Below are positions 1-11,088 of a DNA stretch of 64,000 nt, piece after piece. Source of the stretch: Zanthoxylum bungeanum (lineage: Eukaryota; Streptophyta; Magnoliopsida; Sapindales; Rutaceae); assembly GCA_019454045.1 (NCBI GenBank), contig SKCR01032788.1, forward strand, positions 21,016 through 85,015, in the 5' to 3' direction. A program made the translations under genes and the position numbers. The number at the start of each line of letters is the position of its first letter. Position 1 is the first letter of the stretch. Below the pieces are notes generated by a model that was given only the letters and a program-made list of their open reading frames with translations, did not search any database and was not told the origin of the DNA.

Positions 1-1495
1 ACACATGAGAGGTGTCTAACCATAAGCCAAGTGAAACAATTTCAATTATATAGAAAAAGTTGATCTTGGCCGAAAATTCAAGAAGATTTTTGGTCAATAT
101 TTTGTTTTTACTTGGCCCAATTATTTTGACACAACTTTCACCTTATAAAAATGTAATTATTTGATTTTTATTAATTAGATTCCATGTGTTCAAAATACAT
201 GGATTAGAAAATCACAATTTGCCATTTAATAAGAATATTCTAAAATATTCTTATCTTAAATAATAAATCAATTAACTAATTAATTAATTTATTTATTTAT
301 TTACCTAATTAACAAAAAGATTAAATAATTACATGAGAAAATATTCCAAGAATATTCCTCCATTTGATTATTATTAATAATTAATTAACAATTAATTAGT
401 TAATAATAACAATAAAACAAGTGTCAAAATACAATTGGTTAATAATGCGTATCTAATCTAAATTATGTATCGTATACAAATACATATTATTTAATACGCA
501 TGTGTATATTATGAATAATCCGAATTATCCATAATTAATTACTCAAGTGCTCAACGAGTACACTTTATATTGTGGGACTTTCTAGGTTCAGGTTTATCTG
601 TCATGGAAATTATTTCCATGTCCGTAATTTTTCCACTCACAAATTATGACGACCACAGATAATCGAGTTGAACAATCCAAGTCGAAGTCATTGCATATAT
701 ATAATCCCTCTATCATAGGTATCCGAATTATTCCGGAGATATAGATTAAACGTCAAATCTCCGCTATGAATAATTCATGTGTCGCGACATGATTATGATT
801 CTTCATAAATATTCGGAACTCGTTTCCGAATTATACCTCGGCCAAGGATTTCAAAGAATATCAAATTGGACACCTAAATCCCGTACACAAGACTGACAGA
901 TCCTTTCTAGATACATCGCAGGATATCGTGAGTATCAGTTCATACCCAACGAACTGGCGGAGGTCTAAGCTTAAAAGATCGTTGACGTGACAGTCATCAA
1001 AGCATGGAGGATATCTCACATATCCATAGTGGTATCACAATTCAAATGAGCTAATATGTTATTCGACTCGTAAAGATTCCTATTGACGTTGGTGTACCAT
1101 CTATCATGAATATTTAAATGAGTCATTCAGTATTTATCCAATAAATACCTACGTGTCTATATGTGTCTCACAAGACTCATGGTTTACTGAGACAAACCAT
1201 TATAATAACTCTAATATACGACACGTACCGGTCTCACGGGTTTACTAACTGACCAAATATGTAAACCTTGACCAGGAATATTTTAAGAATGAATCATATT
1301 GTAACATTTCTCAGTAATAATTGTGGAGCTTTTGCAATAATATCACAATTATTAATTCTAAGGTCTTTTACGCCTTTAACATATATAAGATTATATTGAT
1401 GAAAATTACTTAATTTTATTCATAATAAAATATAATGTACAGTGTATTTACAATAAATACAACAAAATTTGGCACGTCGAGCACCAACTCCAACA
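1..1495 (-). mobile_element. LTR of family 1, truncated by window edge
   Basis: On the - strand this begins TGTTGGAGTTGGTGC, read down from 1495, and runs off the left edge. Two + strand relatives start at 7232 and 21994 and share several blocks, including the stretch around a halted GGTTTA...CCATGAGT motif and the one with GATGGTACACCAACGTCAATAGGAATC. It starts directly inside copia RNase H coding sequence with no polypurine tract before it. It is therefore an insertion into that pol and not the pol's own LTR. A solo LTR and one end of a longer element are both possible, because the left end is missing. Confidence 0.7.
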
Positions 1496-3461
1496 GAGAC
1501 TTACCATTATACATTGAATTTTGGGCTCTCCCAATAGCCGATTGACTATCATAATATATACTTATCGCTGGCACTGGTTTGGGCCAATTTAGAATATCCT
1601 CTAGGAAATTTCGAAGTCATTCTGCTTCTTCCGTAGTTTTATCTAATGTTATGAACTCTGATTCCATAGTAGATCGGGCAATACCTGTTTGCCTCGAGGA
1701 TTTCCATGACATGGCTGCACCACCAAGTGTGAAAATAAATCCACTCGTAGATTTGGAATCGACTGTATCTGATATCCAGTTAGCATCGCTGTATCCCTCA
1801 GCAAGATATCTCATATAATGTAGACCATATTTTGAAGTTTCTCTCAGATACCTCAAAACTCTTACTATGGCTTTTCAGTGGTTATATCCCGGATTGCTCA
1901 TATATCTGCTAAGCTTGTTTACAACTTGAGCGATATTAGGTCATGTGCAATTTGTGAGATACATCGATCTTCCGATGATTCTCTAATACTCTAATTGCGA
2001 TACGCTTGAGCCGGTATTCTTTGATAAATGAAGAGTTGGGTCTACAGGAGTTCTAGCCACATTTAGATCCTCTTTATTATATTTCTCAAGTATCTTCTCA
2101 ATGTAGTGAGTCTAAGATAATATACACCCCTCTGATGTTCTGGAAATCTTAATTCCTAAGATCACATCAGCTACTCCTAAATCTTTCATATCAAATTTGT
2201 TGGTCAATACTTTCTTGGTAGACTGAATCATCTCATAATTACTACCTATTATCAGCATATCGTCTACGTAGAGACACACAATGACATATCTTTTTTAAGT
2301 TGATTTGGTGTATACACACTTATCACACTCATTGATTTTGAAACCACTTGATAACACCTCTTTTTCAAATTTTTAATCCGTATAAGGATTTTACAAGTTT
2401 GCACACCTTCTGTTCTTGTCCAAGAACATTGAAACCTTCTGGTTGTTCCATGTAAATCTCTTCATCTAGTTCACCATTTAAGAATGTCGTCTTTACATCC
2501 ATTTGATGTATTTCACGATCAAATATAGCTGCTATGGCTATGAGTATTCTTATTGACGTGATACGAGTCACTGATGAATAGGTATCAAAGTAATCAAGGC
2601 CTTATTTTTGTTTATAATATTTTATGACAAGTCTTGCCTTGTACTTATCTATTGATCCATCCGATTTCATCTTTCGTTTGAATATCCATTTGTAGCCCAG
2701 TGGCTTACAACCTGGAGGAAGATCAACCAACTCCAAAGTATGGTTTTGTAGGATGGAATCAATCTCACTATTGATAGCCTCTTTCCACAAAGGTGCCTCC
2801 GACGAAGACATCGCTTCTTTATAGCTTTGAGGCTCATTTTCTAACAAGTATGTTACAAAATCGGGTCCCAATGACTTAGACATTCTATCTCTTTTGCTAC
2901 GTCTAGGTTCAATTTCCTCAATAATTTCATGTTGATCTGAATCTTAGCCAAATTAATCACTGCCTTTAACAGCATCAATAGTTCTTTTGAGAGACTTTGT
3001 TCTCTGTTTTTCCTTACAAGGAAATATCTCTTCAAAGAATGTCATTTTTCTTGACTCAATTATCATATTTGGATTGATGTCAGGAATTTCAAACTTGTGT
3101 ATCAAGAATCGATATGCACTACTGTTGTGAGCATATTCAATGAATGTACAATTAACAGTTTTGGGTCATATTCTAACTTTCTTAGGTTTAGGAACCATTA
3201 CTTTGGCAAGACACCCCCACACTTTCAGATATTTATATGAAGGTACGCGACTTTTCCATAATTCATATGGTGTCTTATCCAATCTTCTGTGAGGTAGCTT
3301 GTTCAAAACGTAGTTGGCGGAAAGCAAAGTTTCCCCCACAAGTTCTGAGGTAAACCAGAGCTTGTCAACATGGCATTCATCATTTCCTTCAACGTTCAGT
3401 TTTTGCGCTCAGCAATCCCATTTTGTTTAGGCGAATAAGGAGCAGTAGTTTCATGAATAAT
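1496..3461 (-). pseudogene. Ty1/copia pol remnant (integrase, RT, RNase H), broken
   Basis: Read right to left, the order is integrase, reverse transcriptase, RNase H. The integrase core end at about 3370-3461 shows the SPKQNG and AERKN-type motif. The RT start at 2602-2883 has EAINSEIDSILQNHT and KYKARLV. More RT at 2365-2571 has MDVKTTFLNGELDEEIYMEQ. RNase H lies at 1617-1856 (STSGFIF, STMESEF) and about 1500-1560 (DSQSAIGRAQNSMYNGK). Several frameshifts and stops separate the open pieces, so no protein can be made. The coding sequence stops abruptly near 3461, where unrelated gypsy-type DNA begins, and its 3' end is cut by the LTR at 1495. Gag and protease are absent. Confidence 0.9.
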
Positions 3462-5064
3462 TCAACGCGAAGAACGTTGCGTGTCGCGACGCGAGCAATA
3501 ATTTTCCAATTTTTCCTTTTTTGTTCCTTATTTCGTTGTTTTGATTCCATTGAGTCCCGATTTTATTTTTATCTGCAAAATAAATAAAAATACATCAAAA
3601 CGTTCACAAAACTTGAGATACCATATAAAATATTAAGTTAAAGAGACGGTAAATATTGACATTTTTACCGCTCATCACACCCCAAACCTAATATTTTGCT
3701 AGTCCTCGAGCAAAATAAACAAAACAAAATAAACTTAAGCCACTTTCGTATGGATCACGGTTGCATTTAGCATATGCAACAATCATTTAAATCATTAGGT
3801 GTACCTAGTGGTCGAGTTATAGTCTCATGAGGGTTTACAGCGATGATACCCACAAAAGTCAATCAAATGCACATGCAATCACACAACAAAATAAAAAGAT
3901 AAAATAAACAAAACAAATAAATTAGTAGCAAAACTAAAAAGTAAAATTCTTATCCAAGTTAGTACTTGTTTTCTTTCTTTCTAAATTACCAAATAAGTAA
4001 ATTCTCCTATATTTTTTACCATTCTCTATACACAATTAACAAGGTATTAATCAATTTATTGTGCTCACAATATTCACAAGTGTAGTTGAAAAGAGAGTAA
4101 TATTTTTTTCTTAAAGATATATCAGAATTTACACATTTTTAACAATGGAAATTTATTTATAAGTGCAAAATATTTCTTTTTACAACATCTTTAATCCTTG
4201 TAACGAGCTTTGGGCTAGTGACTCCCAAACCAGTTGGCTTTAGGGCATTAAGTGTTAAGACACCCCTACAGACTTAATTGCTCGGATCTCAAATGTCAAA
4301 ATTCTACCGTTTGATGCGAACAATCAATGCTTACTGAGGAAATATTTCCGGTTACTAAGAAAAAAAATTAATTATTATCATCATATTATTAAATCAGGTT
4401 TTACCATTTGACGCGAACAATCACGGTTTACTGAGGCAAGATGTCCGATTACTAAGTAAAAACATGGTTAATTTAATTTTTTTTGAATATAAATACATAT
4501 TCCACTGCTTTTTAGGTGCTACTTCCAATAAACTAGAGAACTGAATATTATAAAATTTTCACTTACAAACCATGTTCATATGTTACAGTGTATGTTGATA
4601 ATACATGTCAAATGAGCATATACAGATCAATTAATCAATATTATGGAGATTTCGTAAATTTAAATAATTCAAAAGGAAATAAATAAAAATAACTTGTTAC
4701 GAATTAAACTGATATACGTCTCAGAAGCGGAAACTCCTTACACAACTATCTCAAAACAACAATTTCACTTGGTTAGTCAAAAATTTGTTGTTAGTTTGTG
4801 TGTAGTTAAAACATAAAATAAAATCAAAATAATTTTTTTTACACATAAAATAGCAACAAAAAAAAACAATAAAGTAAAAACAATATAATAAAAACTTAAT
4901 CACAACAATAAGAAACAAATAAACAAAAACAAACTAGTCAACTATCTCATCCCCCAACCTAATTGAGACATTGTCCTCAATGTCTGAAAAAGAAGAAGAA
5001 GAGTTTAGAGGACATCACCTGGTTAGTGTGGAATTGACAGTTGCATCAACGATTAAAAAGAAAA
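3462..5064. other. Non-coding, AT-rich part of a gypsy-like element
   Basis: No gene is seen. The block has features that often flank plant Ty3/gypsy (Athila/Tat-type) coding regions. These are a stretch reading CACCCCAAACCTAATATT followed by CTAGTCCTCGAGCAA near 3670-3710, and CCCCCAACCTAATTGAGACA near 4950. It also has the GGGCTAGTGACTCCC and CAGTTGGCTTTAGGG motif near 4212-4240. A TCGCGA palindrome lies in GTGTCGCGACGCGAG near 3480-3494. Assignment to the same element as the gag-like block at 5.9-7.2 kb is inference from strand and position. Confidence 0.45.
4305..4462. repeat. Imperfect direct repeat, two units about 97 bp apart
   Basis: Units at about 4305-4365 and 4402-4462 both contain TACC(G/A)TTTGA(T/C)GCGAACAATCA followed by TTACTGAGG and a (G/A)TTACTAAG tail. 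An AT-rich spacer separates them. They lie in the non-coding part of the gypsy-like remnant. Confidence 0.7.
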
Positions 5065-5682
5065 CTACAAATTAAGATTCAGATTTACTCTGCGCTTTTT
5101 GCCACAATTGTTACCAGACCAGTTCAACTTGGAAAGAGTATGGTCAATTTTTGGTTCATAAGCTAAGAGATGGTCAATTAAATTATTAGTTATTTTTGCA
5201 GTTATGAATATATCTTTTACTTGTTTTGAAACAAACCCGTTTCTTCTGGCATCTTCAAGAAATACAAAAAGAAAATAGAAAAATCCATCAACATTAAATA
5301 GTCCAATGGGTTTCTGGTGAATGTTCAAGTTCGCCCAAGATATCACCGTGAATATTTCTTCCATCGTGCCCAGCCCACCTGGTAAAGTAATAAAAGCATC
5401 ACCATGATTAATCATTTCAGAAAGTCTTTCAGACATACCTGAGATGATGCATTCTTCTATGTTTGATTTTTCGATGAGATTTCTGTATGCCAAAGATTTT
5501 GGGATGATCTCCAAAACTTGACTGCCACTTTCTTGTACGGCCTTTGAAACATACCTCATCAATCCAATATTGCCACCGTCATATACTAAGTGTATATTGC
5601 TTTCTGCAATAACTCTACTCGATTCTTTTGCAGCCTCAACAAATTCTGGTTTAGATTTAAAGCTGCCAAGCGAACCCTTGCT
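5065..5682 (-). pseudogene. LOG-like (cytokinin phosphoribohydrolase family) pseudogene
   Basis: The frame is open from 5682 down to the stop at 5065. The first ATG is at 5562 (165 aa), but homology to the family begins upstream of it (KPEFVEAAKESSRVIAESNIHLVY, here split across 5563-5670). LOG enzymes release cytokinin bases from their riboside monophosphates. The family motif PGGxGTxxE is intact as PGGLGTMEE, followed by a NIHQKPIGLFNVDGF block, and an upstream MSERLSEM keeps the conserved Arg. The usual GGG of the nucleotide-binding start reads DGG here, and the N-terminal CGS segment is lost behind an in-frame TGA at 5683-5685. No introns interrupt a region that has several in plant LOG genes. 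The C terminus ends in VNLNLNL, an LxLxL pattern. It lies on the same strand as, and downstream of, the gag-like block at 5.9-7.2 kb. I judge it non-functional as it stands. Confidence 0.8.
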
Positions 5683-5899
5683 TCAATTACCTAACGATTA
5701 TCACTAAGAATACCATGGATCATAAGAAGACTCATTCTTTCAGTGTGTGCTTTGTAGATTTTCATCAGAGAGTTTTGGGGGAGAGAAAGAAAATGTTTGT
5801 GAAGTTTTATGAGAGTTTTTTCCATACTTTAATGGCTTCTGTCTGCGATTTTTCCTACAAAAATTAAACACAAAATTAAACACATATTATTTTAATAAA

Positions 5900-7231
5900 C
5901 ACACGTTGCGTGGGTTGCCTCCTTGCTAGTGCTAAGTTTAACGTCTTCAGCCAGACATATTCAAAAATTTCCTTCAATGAGGCTTCAATGTTGTTTTGGA
6001 CGTCCTAGAAAGGACAATGCCATGAGCGTTGCACTTCCAGTGCCTCTTCCAAAAAATGAGGTGTCCAAAATGATTTTGTTTGATTCAGTGCTCGCGCCAC
6101 CTTCTTAAACCTTGTAGCTCCAGTGGTTCGTGAAAGAAAATAAAATATATCAGGAGGTCTCATATGATGCTTGACTTTGAATGGTTGTGACATTCTGTAA
6201 AGCTTCTGGGCGGTGTCCTCGATGTTTACTCCCCAATGTTGTGATGTTTCCTCTGGTGTCACAAGGTTTTCATTATACTCACACACTTGCTCTTGCTTTT
6301 GTCCTGCATCTTGTTCCACCCTTTCTTTACAGTTGTATTTTTGAATTTCTGCATTTAGCTCTTCATCAGACATCTTCGCAATGCATGCTGCAAGAGTATC
6401 AATTTGAGGATGTAGAGTCGATGTATCTTGAATGGCATCAATTGATATGTTTTTCATAAGCCTTCATCCTCATTTGTTGGTGTGGATGGTACGGGAAACT
6501 CTTCTTCTTGTTTCTCCCCATATATTCATTCAGTGACTAGAGAATTATCTAGATCAATTTGAAACTCTGCATGTTCGGGTTCCTGAACTGATACCTCTGA
6601 CGCAAGAGTATCAATTTGAAGATATAGAGTCGATGTATCTTGAATGGCATCAATTTATATGTTTGTTCATAAGCCTTCATCCTCATTTGTTGGTGTGGAT
6701 GGTACGTGCAACTCTTCTTCTTGTTTCTCCCCATATATTCATTCAGTGACCAGAGAATTATCTAGATCAATTTGAAACTCTACATGTTCGGGTTCCTGAA
6801 CTTATACCTCTGACTCTTGATACTGTTCAGCCTCTCTACCTATTAAGGTGTCATTATGAAACTCTTGGCTCTCGAAGGCTTCTTCAGTGTCATCTGAAAA
6901 TGCTCCTTAAGGTATGTAGCTCTGGTTATCAGTTAATTGTCTCACTTGATCTGTCAGTCTTTGTAAAGTTTTCGATTGACTTTGAAAGATTGCATCAAAT
7001 TTAGCTTCTCGTTTCTTGAGCATGTCAGCCAACCATTCTTCTCGTGTCTCGAGCATGTCAATCAATCATTCTTCCACTGATGGTTCTGGCTTTTGAGGAA
7101 GATCATAGGTTGATGATGGATAAGATAGATAATGTGGTTCAGTGAGATATGATGGTTTTCATATGAAGGTCTCTGATAATTCTGCTACCTCGAATTGTAG
7201 TTAAACATGCAATGATTGCTAGGGTAGTTTT
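5900..7231 (-). pseudogene. Gypsy-like gag remnant fused to a pol-end motif
   Basis: Reading right to left, about 7200-6830 gives a gag-like stretch with Asn/Tyr-rich peptides. It continues through a charged coiled-coil-like part (MLETREEWLADMLKKREAKF; LQRLTDQVRQLTDNQ) with several stops. A 150-aa open frame at 6005-6457 begins MKNISIDAIQD and contains MSDEELNAEIQK. Just beyond it, about 5910-5945, the sequence reads GACGTTAAACTTAGCACTAG followed by GGAGGCAACCCACG. I recall this as typical of the end of pol in plant Athila/Tat-type gypsy elements. If that is right, nearly all of protease, RT and integrase has been deleted between gag and this point. The 150-aa frame has no function that I can name. 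Confidence 0.5.
6390..6813 (-). repeat. 212-bp tandem duplication
   Basis: Two adjacent copies, 6390-6601 and 6602-6813, begin GCAAGAGTATCAATTTGA and end ATACCTCTGAC. They differ at only a handful of positions by eye, so the duplication is recent relative to the decay of the element around it. It lies in the gag-like block, and 212 is not a multiple of 3, so it shifts the frame. Confidence 0.85.
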
Positions 7232-9157
7232 TGTTAGGGTTGGTGCTCTGAGCGCCAATCCGGATCATATTTATGTCAGATTCATGAATACGAGCAATAC
7301 CTTTTTTCCATAATATTACTAATTTAAATGGTAGCACATCTTGTCTCTTATATACGTATTCGATCTAATTTCGATTAGATTGAAACTAAATCTGATTTAG
7401 TGATATATATATATATTAGACAAAGACCTCAGGATTTACAACGTAGTGCGCAGTTACAATATAGTTTGTAATTGACATTGGGAAGTGTCACTATAAGTTG
7501 TATATCCATAAATTAAATTACTGATCAGGATTTACTGACACGGGTCGGTTAGTAAAATCCGCTGAGACTAGTACATGTTGTATATAGGACTTGGTCCGAT
7601 GGTTTATCCCAATGAACCATGAGTCTTGGGAGACTCGCATAGATGTGTAGGTGTTTATTTGATAAACACTGAACGACTCACCAAAGATTTCCTAATAGAT
7701 GGTACACCAACGTCAATAGGAATCTTCTCGGGTTAATAGCATAGTGATTCTTTGACTTGAGATACCACTGTGGATATATAGGTTATCCTCCACACTTAGA
7801 TGACAGTCATGTCACTGATCTATTTAGATCAGACCTTCGCATGTTCGTTGGGTGTAGACTCATGCTCATGATATCCTGTGAGTATCAAGAAAGGATCCGT
7901 CAGTTCTGTGTACAGAGCATAGGTAGTCCAAATGTGATTACCAATCTGTTAAATCTATGGCCATAGTATACTTCGGAAGTGAGTTCCGAATGTTATTTAG
8001 AGATTGCTAATAGATACGTCGACGAGATTATTCCTATAGAGATTTTATGTTTATATCTATATCTCTGTGATAATCTGGATACCTGTTATGGAGGGATTAT
8101 ACGTATACAGTGACCTCGACCTGTATGATTCAGCGAGTTTATCTGTGGTCGTTATAATTTACGGGTGGGTGAATTATGGACACTAAATTGAATTTCGTGA
8201 CGGATATGCCTGAATCTAGAGAGTCTCACTAATGAAATATACTCGTAGAGCACTAGGGCAACTGTTATGAATAATACTGATTATTTATAACTCGTTTAAT
8301 GGTTAAACGATAAATACATGAAATCGGGACCTAACGGTCATTCCCGAATTAATGTGTATTTGTATTTAATATTTGATATTATTAAATACACATTAATTAA
8401 ATATCAAATTGTGATATTTTACATATATAATTAATATATGTATTTGAGATATTTAATGTAAATATAATACATATATTTGAGATATTTATATTTATTATTT
8501 AATTGTTTAAATTGTTAAATAATTAATTAATTAATATTACAAATATCTTAAATAATGATTTTTTTTCTTTTTAATGGCTTAATATCATTGGTCCATTTGG
8601 TGTTTACTTTATAAAAGATAAAGGTTATCTTTATTAAAGTGAAACTTGTGCCAATTAAAATAAAACAAAAAATTAAATACTAGTTATTTATTTTTTTGTT
8701 GATGTAATCGGCCAACTTGAATTTTCTATAACAAAATTATTTTGTTTTCATTTTCATGGGTTAGACAACTTTAACAAAATTTTACAAAGTGGGTAGAGAG
8801 CAAAGGTGAAGAAAGAAAGGAAAAACAAAGCCAAAATTTGGAATTTTGTAAGTAATTTCACACTTTCTTCTACATAGAAATTGTTTATATTATTCTTAAC
8901 TTCAAATTGTGTTGTTAAGATGATGTCTCTACTCTTTTAGTTTGTAATTAAATTTTTGGAAGCTTGTTTGAAGGTGTTATGCATGTATGATTAATTTATA
9001 AGCTTATTAGTGTAATTAAGCTTAATAAATTAATTAGAGATTAAAGTTGTCATTCTAGAGTTGATTAGCCGTTCATAATTAACCTATAATTTTTCTTGAT
9101 TAATTTCATGATGGTGAGACTTGATTGGTGTGGTAATTGGTTGATTAAAGTGTTGAA
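7232..9157 (+). mobile_element. LTR family 1 copy, 3' boundary approximate
   Basis: It starts TGTTAGGGTTGGTGCTCTGAG, matching the family 1 start at 1495 (-) and 21994 (+). It shares the central block with GGTACACCAACGTCAATAGG and the later GTTCGTTGGGTGTAGACTC motif. The AT-rich tail and the leader-like stretch after 8800 cannot be closed to a CA end or a target site duplication, so the right limit is set only by the start of LINE sequence near 9158. No polypurine tract, primer-binding site or coding sequence adjoins it. It is most likely a solo or truncated LTR inserted in the gypsy-like remnant. Confidence 0.6.
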
Positions 9158-9252
9158 TTTAAAGGCTGATATGTATGTATGAAGTGATCGTCTTTGGCTG
9201 GTTCACCATTGGGATCGACACGAACATAATATAGTTCGAGCTCAAGATATCA
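9158..9252 (-). pseudogene. LINE reverse transcriptase fragment, left piece
   Basis: Read on the - strand from 9252 down, it continues the frame of the LINE fragment that ends at 17216. The peptide contains NYIMFVSIPMVNQPKTIT and then ISL. This matches the family pattern around IxLIPKxxxPxxxxxxRPISL of plant L1-type reverse transcriptase. The two pieces are separated by the LTR element 9253-17215. Confidence 0.75.
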
Positions 9253-9961
9253 TGTAACATCCCCAATCCGGGAGGGAATAGGTCATACTATTCCCTTGAG
9301 CCTCTGACTTTCTAACCATGAATAAAACTAATACTCGTTCTTAAACCATAATTTCATGTATGGGATCGTTGCCCAAATAAACAACATGATATGCAAACTC
9401 AACATTAATAACTGTATACTAGACAATACTTACTTTTACAACTTTTATTGATAAACATTTTAACTTTATACAATGACTGACACAATTCCCATGACTTCTC
9501 TTTGACTCTGACTGGGCTCACCTCTATAAAATATTTTTTTCTCAAACGTATCTTAAAACAAGATCTTTCATGAAATAACTGTAATAAAATCAACTAATGC
9601 CCTAGAAGAGTAAAAGTAAGTCTGATATGTAAAATAACTTAATATAAGTTAACTTTAAATAAGAGTGTCCACTCACTGATTTGGAGTCCCGCTAGCCTTA
9701 CTACACTTCGCTGAAGAAAATTGTGGTCCCTGCGATGATCTATAATTGATAATCTTGATTAGAAGATAGACTAAAGAATATATATATCAGAATCAAGCTA
9801 ATTTTTCTTATTTACGTAGGTGTTATCACTCTGAGGCGTATTTTACTTATATCATGATTTAATATATACATATGAGTTGATACGAGACCCTTAGAGTGAC
9901 CTCTAACATGCTAGGGTGAAACCGAAATGGTTTACAACTGATTTGAGGAAAAATTGGTTTT

Positions 9962-10100
9962 CACGTCGCGACGCCAACCATTCCAGTAACGATTGCTTGA
10001 AAATTCCCAGTGCGTGTCGCGACGCATGCAATCCAAAAGCAAATCTGCACAAATTCTCCAGTATAAGTCACGACGCGCAGTGTTTAGCGTCGCGACGCTA
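9962..10100. repeat. Cluster of GTCGCGAC palindromes
   Basis: Four related sites lie near 9965, 10016, 10067 and 10090. They are CGTCGCGACGCC, TGTCGCGACGC, a decayed AGTCACGACGCG and GCGTCGCGACGC. The last is a perfect 12-bp palindrome. The cluster lies in the segment unique to this LTR. Confidence 0.8.
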
Positions 10101-10489
10101 GGCCAAAATTTTGGCCTAATATCAACTTCTTCATGTCTACATGCCCAAATACATTTCCATACTTCCATATTACAACATCTACTAATCAATTCCTTAAATT
10201 TCAATGTAAATTCTTGCTAAACTAACACTCTTCAATCCAACTTAACTCTTTAATCTTATAGTCCATCTAGTTCAGTACTTAGGGTTTCAGTATTTGTCCT
10301 TACTTAACACAATCAATTCCATGTTTATTATGCCACTAAACACAATCCATAAGGTGCTTCTAGCATTCACATATCATCAAATTTTTAAATTTCTCAATTT
10401 AAAATTTTAAAAATTTGGGTCAAGGTGACCTTACCTCTTTTCCTTAGATTTCCACCACTCTCCAAAGCCTTTAACGGTTGCCAATCCCT

Positions 10490-10612
10490 TTTCTCCTTTG
10501 TTTCTTTTTCCATATTCTCTCTTTCTTCTTCATCTTCTTCTCTTCTTCTTCTTCTTCTTATTCTCTTCTTCTTCTTTCCCATGCTCACGTTTCTTTCTCT
10601 TTCTCTATAAAA
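10490..10612. repeat. CTT/TCTT-rich polypyrimidine tract
   Basis: This is a long C/T run, purine-rich on the element's own strand. A matching tract lies at 16610-16745 in the other LTR. Short open frames here are low-complexity artefacts. Confidence 0.85.
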
Positions 10613-11074
10613 TTTCATTTTGGGATGTGGGAATAGTATCCACCTTTTATACTAGGGGCCACTTGTAATTTGTAACTTTGAAGAAATGTGTAGAAACTTT
10701 GAGAAAATTTGAGATTTCTTTAGATAGGTCCGAGTACTAGTCATCTAGATTTTTAATCAGTATTTTCAACCTATTCTGGTTTCGAATTTGGAAAAATATT
10801 CAACGTGGAAGTTGTACGTATCGATCTCAGCTTTCCGGAGATATAAAATTCATAAAACTCAGAGTTTGTATGAGAAAGTTATGGCCCAAACAGTATGGGA
10901 TGTCCGAAGTGGAACACGTATCATCTAGTATCGGAATCTCGAAAAATTTTCCGATCGCTCCCAAAGTCATTTCATGAGAGTATATATGTTCAAACATAAT
11001 TTATATTATATAACACTCGTCCCATAGTATAACAGTAGTCAGGATTTCAGTAGTCGAAATTTATGATCGTTACA

Positions 11075-11088
11075 AATTCCCCCTAAAT
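11075..11088 (-). other. Polypurine tract of the 9.2-17.2 kb element
   Basis: On the - strand it reads TTTAGGGGGAATT immediately before the LTR start TGTAACG. This is the expected position and purine bias for second-strand priming, and it fixes the element's direction. Confidence 0.75.

Larger units (their letters stand above)
9253..11074 (-). repeat. 3' LTR of the 9.2-17.2 kb element
   Basis: This LTR is 1822 bp, from TGTAACATCC to GATCGTTACA. It aligns with 15045-17215 over the ends. It lacks the roughly 0.84-kb segment found there at about 15329-16165, and it carries a roughly 0.53-kb segment (about 9926-10470) that the other LTR lacks. Confidence 0.85.

Noticed and set aside
5065..5562. 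The 165-aa LOG-like frame as a working gene
   Set aside because: The conserved N-terminal nucleotide-binding part is cut off by an in-frame stop, and the first ATG lies inside the fold. No promoter is visible, and the setting is repeat DNA.
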